DNA of 59,609 bases from Streptomyces albipurpureus. Lineage in GTDB: Bacteria > Actinomycetota > Actinomycetes > Streptomycetales > Streptomycetaceae. This document shows, piece by piece, positions 1-9,211 of this stretch. The stretch lies in assembly GCF_023701525.1 (NCBI RefSeq), contig NZ_JAMQAW010000046.1:1-59609 (forward strand). The letters run 5' to 3'. Positions within the stretch are counted from its first letter, which is position 1; every line of letters begins with the position of its first letter. The position numbers were made by a program, and so were the translations under genes. The notes beneath the pieces are model-generated. The model ran no database searches. It was not told where the DNA came from and worked only from the letters and a program-made list of their open reading frames with translations.

Positions 1-3000
1 TGTCGGGGCCGATGCCTTCGGTGATGAGGAGGTGGGCGAGTTGGTCTGAGGCGGTGGCGAGTTGGTTGAAGGTGAGGTGGGTTTCGCCGGCGACGATGGC
101 TGTTTCGTCGGGGGTGGCGGTGACTTGTCGGGCGAGGATGTCGATGATGGTTTCGTTGGGTATGGGGCGTTCGGTGGTGTTCCATTGGGCGAGTTGTGCG
201 TGTTCGTCGGCGCTGAGGAGTTCGAGGTCGGCGATGGGCCGGTCGGGCTCCGCGACGGCCTGGGCCAGCAGCCGCAGCAACCGGTCCGCCAACGCCTCCA
301 CCGTCCCCCGGTCAAAGAGATCGGAGGCATAGAACACCTCAAGGTCGAGCTCATCACCATGAGCGGAGTCCGAGAAGGTGAGGTCCAGATCGAACTTGGT
401 CACACCCGGGTCCACCCGGTCCACCCGGGTCTCCCGACCGAAGAGCTGACGGACGTCCTGGGTCACGGTGCTGTGCGAGACCATCGTCTGGAACAGGGGA
501 TGACGGGTCAGTGAACGCTCCGGGTTCACCGCCTCCACCACACTGTCAAACGGAAGATCGGTGTGATCCAGAGCCGCCAGATCCGCCGCACGGACCCGGT
601 CGAGGAGCTCGGCGAAGGTCGGGGTGCCGGAGAGGTCGGTGCGCAGCACCACCGTGTTGACGAAGAACCCGACCAGGTCGTCGAGTGCTTCATCGCCCCG
701 GCCCGCGACCGGGCTGCCCAGCGGGATGTCATCGCCCGCCCCGAGCCGATGCAGCAGCGCCGCCACCGCAGCGTGCACCACCATGAAGACGCTGCTGCCG
801 CTTCGACGGGCCAGCCGCCGCACTCCGGCCGCCAGTTCGGCCGGGACCTCCCGGTGCACCATGCCACCCGCGTTGGTGGCGACGGCCGGTCGGGGCCGAT
901 CGGTGGGTAGCGCCAACTCGGCGGGGAGCCCGAGCAGTTCGTCGCGCCAGTGCGCGGCCTGGCGTGCGGCCAGGGACTCCGGGTCCGCTGGGTCCCCGAG
1001 TAGTCGCCGTTGCCAGAGCGCGTAGTCGGCGTACTGCACCGGCAGCTCGCCCAAGCCCGGTGCCTCGCCCGCGGCCCTGGCCGCGTAGGCGCGCTCCAGA
1101 GAACCGAGGAAGGGCCCCATCGACCATTCGTCGCTCGCGATGTGGTGGATCAGCACCACCAGCGCGTGGGCTCCGGATTCCGGGTCTCGCAGCAGGGTGA
1201 CCCGTAGCGGTGGTTCGATCGAGAGATCGAAGTGGTGCCCGAGTGCGGCTTCGGCTGCCGCGTCGAAGCGGTCCTTGGGGGACTCCACCACCCGAAGTCC
1301 CACCGCGGCCTCGGCCATGTCGAGGACCCGCTGCTGTGGTTGGCCGTCCACCTCGCTGAAGACGGTGCGAAGCGCTTCATGACGGGCGACGACATCCCAC
1401 AGCGCGGCGTTCAGGGCCAGGGCGTCCAACGGCTCGCCGAATCGTGCCACGAAGGGGATGTTGTAGGTGGCGCTGGGACCCTGCATCTGGTGCAGGAACC
1501 ACAGGCGCTGCTGGGCGAAGGACAGCGGCAGCACCGATGGGCGTTCCACGGCGGCGGTCAGCGCTGGCCGACCGGCCGTCGAGTGCTCATCGAGGCGCAG
1601 GGCAAGCTCGGCGACCGTCCGTGCCTCGAACACCTCGCGGATGGTGCAGTCGGCGCCCAGTACGGTTCGCACCCTGGCGACGACCCGGGCCGCCAGGAGC
1701 GAGTGGCCGCCGAGCGAGAAGAAGTCATCGTCGGGGCCGACGCTCGCCAGACCGAGCACATCCGCGAAGATCCCGCCGAGGATCTCCTCGCGGGCGCCGC
1801 GTGGGCCGCGGCCGGACCCGCTGGTGAGTCCGTCCAGGTCGGGTGCGGGCAGCGCGCGGCGGTCGATCTTGCCGTTGGCGGTGAGGGGGAAGGCGCCGAG
1901 CACGACGACCGCCGACGGCACCATGTAGTCGGGCAGCCGCTCGGCCACCGCCTGGCGCAGTGCGGCTGGTTCCAGGGCCCCGCCGGTGCCGGACGCGGTG
2001 ACATAGCCGACGAGGTGCTGGGTGCCCGGGCGGTCCTCGCGTACGAGCACAACGGCACGGCCCACCGAATCGGGGGCACCGAGTGCGCTCTCGATCTCAC
2101 CGAGTTCGATACGGAAACCTCGGACCTTCACCTGGTCGTCGGCTCGGCCGATGAAGTCGATGCGGCCATCGGGGCGGCGACGTACCAGATCCCCGGTGCG
2201 GTACATCCGAGCGCCCGGCTCGCCGAAGGGGTCTCCGACAAAACGCTCGGAGGTGAGGGCGTACCGGCCGAGGTAGCCACGGGCCAGTTGAGCGCCCGCC
2301 AGATAGAGCTCCCCCGGCCTGCCGGTGGGGGTGGGGCGCAGCGCGCTGTCGAGGACGTACGCCTGGGTGTTCCAGAACGGGACGCCGATATCGGGTGTGC
2401 CGGTGTGCGCGGGGGCGAGGGTGCTGGAGGTGGCCCACACGGTGACCTCGGTGGGGCCGTACACATTGGTGACGGATCGGGCCGCCCGGGTGAGGCGTTC
2501 GGCGAGATCGGCGGGGACGGCCTCGCCCCCCACCAGCGCCTTGACCTGGTCGAGTGCGGTGGGGCGGCCGTCTTCCAGGAGCGCGTGCCAGAGTGAGGGG
2601 GTCGCCTGGACGACGGCGGGGCGTTGGGTGTCGATGAGCGCGGCGAGTGCGGCCGGGTCGCGTACGGTGTCCCGGTCGGCGAGGACCACGGTCGCTCCGC
2701 TGATCAGCGGGGTGTAGATCTCCAGAGCCGCGATGTCGAAGGAGATGGTGGTGACGGCGATCAGCCGGTCACCGGCCTTCATCGCCAGCTCCTTGACCTG
2801 CATCTGGAGGAAGTTGCTGAGTGCCGCGTGGGGAACGACGACTCCCTTGGGGCGGCCCGTGGAGCCTGAGGTGTAGATGACGTACGCCGGATGGCCGCCG
2901 TCAAGGGTCGGGGCCGCGGTCGGTGTGGGCGAGAGGTCGGCGAGGGCGGCGAGGGTATCGGGAGCGTCGAGGACGATGGTGTCCACTCCGCGTACGTCCG

Positions 3001-4735
3001 GTGCGGCCGCGGCGGAGCCCAGGGTGGTCAGGGTGCACACCGGGCGGGCGTCTTCGACCATGAACTCCAGCCGCTCTGCCGGGTAGTCGAGATCGAGCGG
3101 GAGATAGGCTCCGCCCGCCTTGAGGACCGCGAGGACGGCGATCAGCAGATCGGTGGTGCGGGGGAGCGCGAGTCCGACGATTCCCTCGGGTCCGACCCCC
3201 CGCTCCATCAGGAGCCTGGCGAGCCGGTTCGCGCGATCGTCGAGTTCGGCGTAGGTCAGGGTGGTGTCACCCGCGATGACAGCGGGCAGCCCGCTATGGG
3301 TCTTGACCTGCTGGTCGAACGCGTCGATGACCGTGTGGTCGGTGGTGTTGTGGTCGGTGGCGTTCCACTCGTGGATCACCGTCGCCCGAGCGGCGGCGGG
3401 CAGCAGATCGTGTCTGCCGATGGGAGTGTGCTCCGGGGCCGCCGCGGCTTCGGCGAGGAAGTGGGCGAACTCCGCGCAGCGGGCGGCCAGCGTCGTAGCG
3501 TCGTAGGCATGGGGGTTGCCGTCGAACTCACAGCGTATGCGCCCGTCTGCGGCATCGTGGTAGAGACCGAGAGTGATGTCGTCGACGGGTCCTGCCGCGA
3601 CGTTGTGCACGGTGCCGGGCGAGCCGGCGAAGTCGAGGGCGTTGTCGAACGCCTTGACGTTGACCATGGGGCCGAGGAGGCCCTGCTCCCGGCCGACCAG
3701 GCCGAGATCGCGTCGGATGTCCTCGGCGCGGTAGCGCTGATGGCGGCGCAGTGCCCGGACATCGCCGGCGACGGCGGCTGCCAGTTCGGACAGCGGGGCA
3801 TCGGGGCGGACGGATACGCGCAGTGGCAGCACATTGACCACCATCGACGGGACCTTGAGCGCGACGGAGCCCAAGCGGGCCATGGCGGGCAGGGAGAGGA
3901 GGATGTCGCGGCTGCCGGTGGAGCGGTGCAGATAGGCGGCGAAGGCAGCGGTCACCACATCGGCCCAGCTGGCGCGGGCGGTCCGGGCGATCGACAGTAG
4001 TCCTGCGGTCGTCTGCGGGGAGAGGGTGGCGGTCTCGCGGAGGAAGGTGTGCGAGGCGGGGAAGGCGGCCCCGCTGAGCGGTTCGGGTTCGGGACGGTCC
4101 GCGAGGCGGGAGCGCCAGTAGTCGCGGTCTTCGCTCCACCGCTCGGAACTCCGGTAGGCACGTTCCTCCCCGACCACGGAGGCAAGCGATCCCAACGGGT
4201 TGGGCGCCGGCTCATCACCGCGGACCAGAGCTGTGTAGATCTCGGCGGCGCGGCGGCTGATGAGGGAGAAGCCATAGGCGTCCAGGGCGATGTGATGGGC
4301 ACGCTGGTACCACAGTGTGCGATCGGGGCCGACGATGTGCAGCGCGAAGGCGAACAGCGGTTCGGTCGCGGGGTCGGCCGGGGAGTCCATGTCGGCACGC
4401 ATCAGGGCCAGCGCCGATGCGGTGGGGTCGGAGGCGGCCGCGTGGTCGACGATCTCAAGGCCGGGCCAATCGGGTTGGGCCACCAGCAGCTGGCGCGGCT
4501 GGCCGCCCTCGTCATGGGCTCCCTCGAAGGTCTCCTCGAAGCGCACGGTCAGCGCCTCGGTCTCGGCGACCATCTGCCGTAGCGCGCGCTCGAACAGGGT
4601 GCCGTCAACCGCGCCATCGATCTCGACGTACTGGCCGACGTTGTAGACGGGAGATTGGGGGTCGAGCCGCTGGCCGTACCAGACACCCGTCTGGGCCCCG
4701 GTGAGGGGAAGGCGCTGGGAAGCACGCTCGGTCAT
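1..4735 (-). CDS. Siderophore NRPS, C-A-T-C-A(partial), truncated by window edge
   Basis: Open frame from ATG at 4735 (AGGAG just upstream) that runs off the left edge, about 1578 residues visible. Domains: C1 (residues 1-440, HHIALD), A1 (460-960, core YTSGSTGRPKGV near 616), carrier T1 (GGHSL serine near 1011), C2 (1040-1480, LCL-like HHIASDEWS) and the start of A2. By eye the A1 pocket reads D-I-L-Q-L-G-V-V-W, which resembles the glycine signature. C1 opens the protein, so it should take an acyl group from a separate carrier, as EntF does; the free aryl carrier protein at 8638-8916 is the obvious donor. The arg genes and ornithine hydroxylase suggest a later module uses hydroxyornithine, but that module is outside the window. 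The family assignment is sure; substrate and product are inference. Confidence 0.95.
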   Translation of the reverse strand, partial: MTERASQRLPLTGAQTGVWYGQRLDPQSPVYNVGQYVEIDGAVDGTLFERALRQMVAETEALTVRFEETFEGAHDEGGQPRQLLVAQPDWPGLEIVDHAAASDPTASALALMRADMDSPADPATEPLFAFALHIVGPDRTLWYQRAHHIALDAYGFSLISRRAAEIYTALVRGDEPAPNPLGSLASVVGEERAYRSSERWSEDRDYWRSRLADRPEPEPLSGAAFPASHTFLRETATLSPQTTAGLLSIARTARASWADVVTAAFAAYLHRSTGSRDILLSLPAMARLGSVALKVPSMVVNVLPLRVSVRPDAPLSELAAAVAGDVRALRRHQRYRAEDIRRDLGLVGREQGLLGPMVNVKAFDNALDFAGSPGTVHNVAAGPVDDITLGLYHDAADGRIRCEFDGNPHAYDATTLAARCAEFAHFLAEAAAAPEHTPIGRHDLLPAAARATVIHEWNATDHNTTDHTVIDAFDQQVKTHSGLPAVIAGDTTLTYAELDDRANRLARLLMERGVGPEGIVGLALPRTTDLLIAVLAVLKAGGAYLPLDLDYPAERLEFMVEDARPVCTLTTLGSAAAAPDVRGVDTIVLDAPDTLAALADLSPTPTAAPTLDGGHPAYVIYTSGSTGRPKGVVVPHAALSNFLQMQVKELAMKAGDRLIAVTTISFDIAALEIYTPLISGATVVLADRDTVRDPAALAALIDTQRPAVVQATPSLWHALLEDGRPTALDQVKALVGGEAVPADLAERLTRAARSVTNVYGPTEVTVWATSSTLAPAHTGTPDIGVPFWNTQAYVLDSALRPTPTGRPGELYLAGAQLARGYLGRYALTSERFVGDPFGEPGARMYRTGDLVRRRPDGRIDFIGRADDQVKVRGFRIELGEIESALGAPDSVGRAVVLVREDRPGTQHLVGYVTASGTGGALEPAALRQAVAERLPDYMVPSAVVVLGAFPLTANGKIDRRALPAPDLDGLTSGSGRGPRGAREEILGGIFADVLGLASVGPDDDFFSLGGHSLLAARVVARVRTVLGADCTIREVFEARTVAELALRLDEHSTAGRPALTAAVERPSVLPLSFAQQRLWFLHQMQGPSATYNIPFVARFGEPLDALALNAALWDVVARHEALRTVFSEVDGQPQQRVLDMAEAAVGLRVVESPKDRFDAAAEAALGHHFDLSIEPPLRVTLLRDPESGAHALVVLIHHIASDEWSMGPFLGSLERAYAARAAGEAPGLGELPVQYADYALWQRRLLGDPADPESLAARQAAHWRDELLGLPAELALPTDRPRPAVATNAGGMVHREVPAELAAGVRRLARRSGSSVFMVVHAAVAALLHRLGAGDDIPLGSPVAGRGDEALDDLVGFFVNTVVLRTDLSGTPTFAELLDRVRAADLAALDHTDLPFDSVVEAVNPERSLTRHPLFQTMVSHSTVTQDVRQLFGRETRVDRVDPGVTKFDLDLTFSDSAHGDELDLEVFYASDLFDRGTVEALADRLLRLLAQAVAEPDRPIADLELLSADEHAQLAQWNTTERPIPNETIIDILARQVTATPDETAIVAGETHLTFNQLATASDQLAHLLITEGIGPD

Positions 4736-4971
4736 GGGATCTAGCTCCTGGGGTCGGACGCGGCTGGTCGAGGAGGGCCGTGGATACGGCTGATCGGCGA
4801 AGAGAGCCGGAGCGCGGAGAAGACGGCGGGGGAGTGCGGCAGGCCGGGGACGGCGGAGTGGTGCTGCCGAAACCGGCCGGGCCCGGCAGCTGGGCCAAGA
4901 TCCGGCCGGCTCCCGGACGGTCAGGGGCGAGGGGTGCGTCGACCGTCCGGAGCGACGCACCCCCGCCCGGT

Positions 4972-5994
4972 CTACGGGAGTGGCTTCGGGGTCTGCTCGA
5001 ACCGATCGGGGATCCCGCCGCCCTCGTGGTACCGGCTGACGAAGAAGCCGGCCACCGGATGGACCTGTCTGTTCTGATTGGCCTTGGGGGTCGTCCAGTT
5101 CCTCCGCGCCGTCGGCCACTTCGTCTCGGCCACCGGCGCACCGCCCGGGACGTCACCGTCGACCAGAATGACGTCGGCGTCCTTCGGCTTGCCGATCTCC
5201 TCGAAGGACAGGTCGTACGAGAACTCGCCCTTCGGGGCCCCGGGTAGGGGGTCGAACCGCGCGCCGGCGTCCTGAGTGACCACGCCGAGCCAGGACTTCT
5301 CGGTGTAGACGGAGAACTTGCCCGCTTCGCCCGAGTTCACGATCGCCCAGTCGGTTTTGGCCAGCTGCTGGGCGTAGGTGCTCCTGATCCTGGTGAGTCC
5401 GCCCCTGTAGGTCTCCTTGAACTCCGCTCCCTCCGCTGCCTTTCCGCGGGCGTCGATCACCCTGAGCGAGGTGGGCAGCAGCTCATCGGGGTTTTCGATG
5501 GGGAAGGGGAGAACGGGGGCGACGGGCTTCAACGTGCCGATGTTGAAGGCCGTGTGTCCTGGCGCGGAGATCACGATCAGATCCGGAGTGAGGGGAGCGA
5601 TCTTCTCGGAGTTCAGCTCGTTCCCCTCACCGACGATGGTCGTCTTCTTGACCGCGGCCCGGTGCTCGGCCGAGAGGGCACCCTCATCGATGTCGGTGGC
5701 ACCGACCATGGAGACTCCCGCGTCCCGCATCCACGTCGAGGCATAGGAAAGACCGATGACGCGCTGCGGTTTCGCCGGCGTCTTCACCGGTCGATCGGGG
5801 GTCCCCGCCGTAGGGGTGGCGGGCTTGCCGCCCTTAGGCGAGGCGACCGAGTCGCCGTCCGCCGTGCTGGAGCAGGAAGCAGTGAGCCCGTTGGCGACCG
5901 CCGCGACCAGACCGGCGGCGGCTCTGCGTAGCCGGTGTAGCCGGTTGCCCGGGAAACGCGCGGTGGAGGTCGCGTGCACACGGGTACGGAACAT
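4972..5994 (-). CDS. Iron-siderophore ABC transporter substrate-binding lipoprotein
   Basis: 340 residues. The N-terminus is basic, followed by a hydrophobic stretch and a cysteine in LTASCSS, a slightly relaxed lipobox. A Pro/Thr/Gly-rich linker leads into a FhuD/FepB-type fold (PQRVIGLSYASTWMRDAG, later DLIVISAPGHTAFN and a tryptophan-rich C-terminus). It should sit anchored outside the membrane and bind the ferric siderophore for import. I chose ATG 5994, with AGAAAGG upstream, over an upstream in-frame ATG at 6108 because the region between is not signal-like. It lies between the NRPS and the MFS exporter on the same strand. No FecCD-type permease lies in the window, so the permease must be beyond the left edge or elsewhere. 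Confidence 0.88.
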   Translation of the reverse strand: MFRTRVHATSTARFPGNRLHRLRRAAAGLVAAVANGLTASCSSTADGDSVASPKGGKPATPTAGTPDRPVKTPAKPQRVIGLSYASTWMRDAGVSMVGATDIDEGALSAEHRAAVKKTTIVGEGNELNSEKIAPLTPDLIVISAPGHTAFNIGTLKPVAPVLPFPIENPDELLPTSLRVIDARGKAAEGAEFKETYRGGLTRIRSTYAQQLAKTDWAIVNSGEAGKFSVYTEKSWLGVVTQDAGARFDPLPGAPKGEFSYDLSFEEIGKPKDADVILVDGDVPGGAPVAETKWPTARRNWTTPKANQNRQVHPVAGFFVSRYHEGGGIPDRFEQTPKPLP

Positions 5995-6111
5995 GAGGGT
6001 GCTGCCTTTCTCGGTCCGGGCGCAGGTCCTGTTCGGTCTGCGCGCTGGCGGAAGCCTGCGGGAAGTGCGGGTGTGCGTAGATCGCGGCTGCTGGGTCGGT
6101 GTGCGCAACGC

Positions 6112-7467
6112 TCAGCCGCTGACCGGACGAACGCTCTCGACGGCGGTGGTCAGCCCGCCGCCCTCGCCCGGGGCGGGGGAGCCGTCGGGAGCGGTGCCGT
6201 CGCCGTCATCGTCATCGTCGTCCCAGGCTTCCTTGGGCAGCGTTGCCTTGCGGAGCCCTGGTACGGCAACCGCGATGGCCACGGCGGCGAACGCACAGAT
6301 CACCCCATTGACGACTGCTGCCCCGGACGGGCTGAACCACTTGGCGATCAGCGCGACTTCGGCATCGCCGACGATGTCCCCTGAGGTGTCCTGGGTGGTG
6401 ATGACGCTGACGATGCGCCCACGCAGCCGATCGGGGGTGTTGTGCTGGACCAGCGCGTACTCAAGGATCTCGTACACCGTGCCGGCGGCGCCGCCGATGG
6501 CGAGCATCACCACGGCGACGGCGATGTTGCCACTGAGCCCGAAACCGATCATGGAGAGGCCGCCGACGAAGGCGGCTCCCAGCAGCAGCCGGCCGGGTCG
6601 TGCGGCCCGGGTGAGCCAACCGCTGGTGGCGGAGACGATGACCGATCCCACCGCGGACGCGGTGTAGAGGAGGCCCAACATGACCTCTCCACCGCCGAAC
6701 TTCTTGTCGACCATCGCGGGGAACACCACCACGGGCATGGTGAAGAGAGCCGTCACCCCGCCCAGTGTCAGCAACCCTCCAAGGACCTTGTTGCGCCAGG
6801 CGTACTTGAAGGCCACCAACGGGGAGCCGGTGTCCTCCTCGTCGTCCTCGTCGTCATCCCGAACCGGCGGCAGCGGCCGTATCCGGGAGATCAGGAAGGT
6901 GGTGACGGCCGTGGTCGCCGCGGCGAAGGCGAACACGGGACCCGGTCCGGACAGCGCCAGCAGCACACCACCGAGCAGGGGGGCCGCGATGGAGCCGATT
7001 TCACCGGTGAGGGAGATCAACGCACCGGCCGCGGGCAGCTGATCGGGGCGGACCAGGGTGGGGGCGACCGCCATCAGCGCCGTGACACTGACACCGGTCG
7101 CCACACCGTCCCACGCCACACAGAGGAAGATCACCCACACCTTCGGGTCGGGCGAAAGGGCGTTCCAGGCGAGACCGGCGAAGGCGAAGGCGGCGGCGCC
7201 ACGGGCGTAGACGATGATTCGCTTCCGGTCCATCCGGTCGGCCATGACGCCGCCCCAGAGGGAGCCGATCAGCACCGTGATGCTCATGATCATGCTGGTC
7301 ACGGCCACTTGGAAGATGGAATCGGTCAGAGCGTAGACCTGGGCCGCCAGCGCGACACTCGCCATACCGAGGCCGAAGAGCGACACCACCCGCGCGATGA
7401 AGATGGAGCGGAAGTCCTTGCTGGTGCGCAGGGGTTCGATGTCGAGGAGGTAGTCACGCGCTGGCAC
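6112..7467 (-). CDS. MFS exporter, EntS-like (siderophore export)
   Basis: 451 residues with about 12 hydrophobic segments. The N-terminal part (DIEPLRTSKDFRSIFIAR, then GGVMADRMDRKRI after TM2) matches the MFS_3/EntS type that exports enterobactin-like siderophores. The GTG start at 7467 has GGGAG upstream and overlaps the end of the ATPase gene by 14 bases, so the two are probably translationally coupled. Two runs of acidic residues are unusual: RDDDEDDEED in the central loop and WDDDDDD near the C-terminus. Export of the cluster's siderophore is inferred from family and position. Confidence 0.88.
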   Translation of the reverse strand: MPARDYLLDIEPLRTSKDFRSIFIARVVSLFGLGMASVALAAQVYALTDSIFQVAVTSMIMSITVLIGSLWGGVMADRMDRKRIIVYARGAAAFAFAGLAWNALSPDPKVWVIFLCVAWDGVATGVSVTALMAVAPTLVRPDQLPAAGALISLTGEIGSIAAPLLGGVLLALSGPGPVFAFAAATTAVTTFLISRIRPLPPVRDDDEDDEEDTGSPLVAFKYAWRNKVLGGLLTLGGVTALFTMPVVVFPAMVDKKFGGGEVMLGLLYTASAVGSVIVSATSGWLTRAARPGRLLLGAAFVGGLSMIGFGLSGNIAVAVVMLAIGGAAGTVYEILEYALVQHNTPDRLRGRIVSVITTQDTSGDIVGDAEVALIAKWFSPSGAAVVNGVICAFAAVAIAVAVPGLRKATLPKEAWDDDDDDGDGTAPDGSPAPGEGGGLTTAVESVRPVSG

Positions 7468-8386
7468 GGGGCACTCCCGTCGGGGCGCGGTCGGGCGTCG
7501 ATTCAGCGCCCGGGCGCGGGTCGCTTGCGTGGTCCATGGGCTGGTCCGTGGCCTTCGCTGGAGAGCTGTCGGTGGGATCGCCGGCAGGCGCGCCCCGGCG
7601 GGACCGTCGGGCCAGCGGCAGCACCAGCGGGGTTCCGGTCTCGGGGTCGGTGATGATTCGGCAGCGCAGCCCGAAGACCTCCGCCACCAGATCGGCGGTG
7701 ACGATGTCGGCGGGTGGGCCTTCGGCAACGACCCCGCCGGCGCGCATGGCGATGAGATGGGTCGCGTAGCGGCAGGCGTGGTTGAGGTCGTGCAGCACCG
7801 CGACCACGGTTCGCCCCTGCTCTTCGCGCAGTTCGGCGCAGAGGTCGAGCACATCGACCTGATGGGCCAGGTCGAGGAAGGTGGTCGGCTCGTCGAGGAG
7901 CAGGACCGGTGTCTCCTGGGCCAGGGCCATGGCGAGCCAGACCCGCTGCCGCTGACCACCGGAGAGTTCATCCACGAGCCGGTGGGCGAGGTCGGCCACA
8001 CCGGTGGCGTGGAGAGCGTTCAGGGCGGCGGTGTCATCCTCGGCCGACCACTGGCGGAGTAGTTTCTGGTAGGGGAAGCGCCCCCGTGCCACCAGATCCG
8101 CGACGGTGATGCCGTCCGGGTTGGTCGGCGACTGGGGAAGCAGTCCCAGACGCTGGGCGAGCTCCTTGGAAGGCATTGTGCCGATGGGCCGTCCATCAAG
8201 GACGACGACACCCTTCCGCGGCTTGATGACACGGGCGAGGGCGTGCAGCAACGTCGACTTTCCGCAGGCGTTGGGGCCGACGATCACCGTCAGCGAACCC
8301 TCGGGAATGCCGACGCCGAACTGCTCGGCCACAATGCGACGGTCGTAGGCCAGCGTCAGGCCTTCGGCCCGCAGCCTCTCACCCAT
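7454..8386 (-). CDS. Ferric siderophore ABC transporter ATPase, FecE/FepC-like
   Basis: 310 residues. Walker A GPNACGKST, signature LSGGQRQR and Walker B VLLLDEPT are intact, with the HDLNHACRYA H-loop typical of the iron-siderophore importer branch. It energises uptake together with a membrane permease that is not in this window. ATG 8386 follows GGAGGAAG at good spacing; a longer frame reaches 8956 but its extra part is not protein-like and overlaps the carrier-protein gene. The C-terminal 45 residues are Pro/Ala/Asp-rich and look disordered. Its 3' end overlaps the MFS exporter start. Confidence 0.92.
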   Translation of the reverse strand: MGERLRAEGLTLAYDRRIVAEQFGVGIPEGSLTVIVGPNACGKSTLLHALARVIKPRKGVVVLDGRPIGTMPSKELAQRLGLLPQSPTNPDGITVADLVARGRFPYQKLLRQWSAEDDTAALNALHATGVADLAHRLVDELSGGQRQRVWLAMALAQETPVLLLDEPTTFLDLAHQVDVLDLCAELREEQGRTVVAVLHDLNHACRYATHLIAMRAGGVVAEGPPADIVTADLVAEVFGLRCRIITDPETGTPLVLPLARRSRRGAPAGDPTDSSPAKATDQPMDHASDPRPGAESTPDRAPTGVPRASA

Positions 8387-8637
8387 GGTCTGTCTTCCTC
8401 CGTTGGTGCCCTGCGCTGGGACCCGGCCGCGTCGCCGAGGTCCGGGGGTGTGCTGCCCGCTCGACCGGACCGCCCAGTTGCTCCCGATGGGGCATGGGCC
8501 CCTACGGTGGGTGGCCGTCCTGAGTCGCCGAGCGGTGATGCGGCCGAAACCAGGGTGGGACGGTCGGCGCTGGCGGCGTCGGAGCCACTTCGGGCCTACT
8601 CTGTCCATCGCCCCTCTGGCGTGCTGGGGGAGCGCCG

Positions 8638-8916
8638 TCAGGCGTCGCTGCCCAACAGCTCGGCCCATTCGTTGAGGGTGGGTCGCTCGGCGAGTTCGAC
8701 AAAGCTGATCCGGGCGCCGTCGGCGCGCCAGTTCTCGACCAGGGTCATCAGCCGGATGGAGTCGAGTCCCTGGTCGAGGAGGCTCTCGGTGGCCAGTACG
8801 TCGTCGGGTTCGACGTACAGCATCTCGGCGACATCGCGTTTCAGGCGCTCCGGGGTGAAGACGCCCGGCCCGAGGGGTTCCGGTTCTACGGTCTGCTGAT
8901 GGGCCGTGTCGGCCAT
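8638..8916 (-). CDS. Free-standing aryl carrier protein (ArCP)
   Basis: 92 residues. The phosphopantetheine attachment serine lies in GLDSIRLM, and the rest (LLDQGLDS..., ISFVELAERPTLNEWAELL) closely resembles the ArCP domain at the end of EntB-type isochorismatases, but no isochorismatase domain is attached. It probably carries 2,3-dihydroxybenzoate or salicylate to the first C domain of the NRPS. The aryl-activating ligase and aryl biosynthesis genes are not in the window. ATG 8916 has GAGAGGA upstream, and an iron box lies 49 bases before the start. It is the first gene of the leftward transport/NRPS run. Confidence 0.85.
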   Translation of the reverse strand: MADTAHQQTVEPEPLGPGVFTPERLKRDVAEMLYVEPDDVLATESLLDQGLDSIRLMTLVENWRADGARISFVELAERPTLNEWAELLGSDA

Positions 8917-8964
8917 CGTCGGTGATCCTCTCCCCTGACTGGACTCCGCGACCCATCAGCGGAG

Positions 8965-8983
8965 TTAGGTTAGGCTCACCTAA
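8965..8983 (-). promoter_or_regulatory. Iron box for the ArCP/transport/NRPS run
   Basis: TTAGGTTAGGCTCACCTAA matches the DmdR/IdeR (DtxR family) consensus essentially perfectly. It lies 49 bases before the carrier protein start and should repress the leftward genes when iron is plentiful. Confidence 0.92.
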
Positions 8984-9108
8984 CCTTCTCGGGTTGGCCT
9001 AAGTCAAGCCGGTGGACGCGGGTCCGGCTCCCTTGGCCCGCGCCAACTGGCCCCGGTGGTAGAGGTGGTGGGGGGCGGTCGAGCGCCATGTCGTAATCTA
9101 GTCATGGC

Positions 9109-9127
9109 TTAGGCAAGCCTTGCCTAA
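9109..9127 (+). promoter_or_regulatory. Iron box for the ArgA-like acetyltransferase
   Basis: TTAGGCAAGCCTTGCCTAA is a perfect inverted repeat around a central C. It lies 85 bases before the TTG start of the rightward gene and 126 bases from the first iron box, giving each divergent promoter its own DmdR/IdeR-type site. Confidence 0.88.
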
Positions 9128-9211
9128 GTGTCGCCGGCCTGCTGGTGTGGTGTCCGTGTGCGCGTAGCCGCACCCCCAAGACATCGGGCAGGACCGAGGA
9201 GAGGGAACCCA

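Noticed and set aside
1232..2596. 454-codon open frame on the plus strand
   Set aside because: Shadow of the NRPS, whose A and T domain motifs lie on the minus strand.
6442..7653. 403-codon open frame on the plus strand
   Set aside because: His/Gly/Asp-rich shadow of the MFS exporter and ATPase genes.
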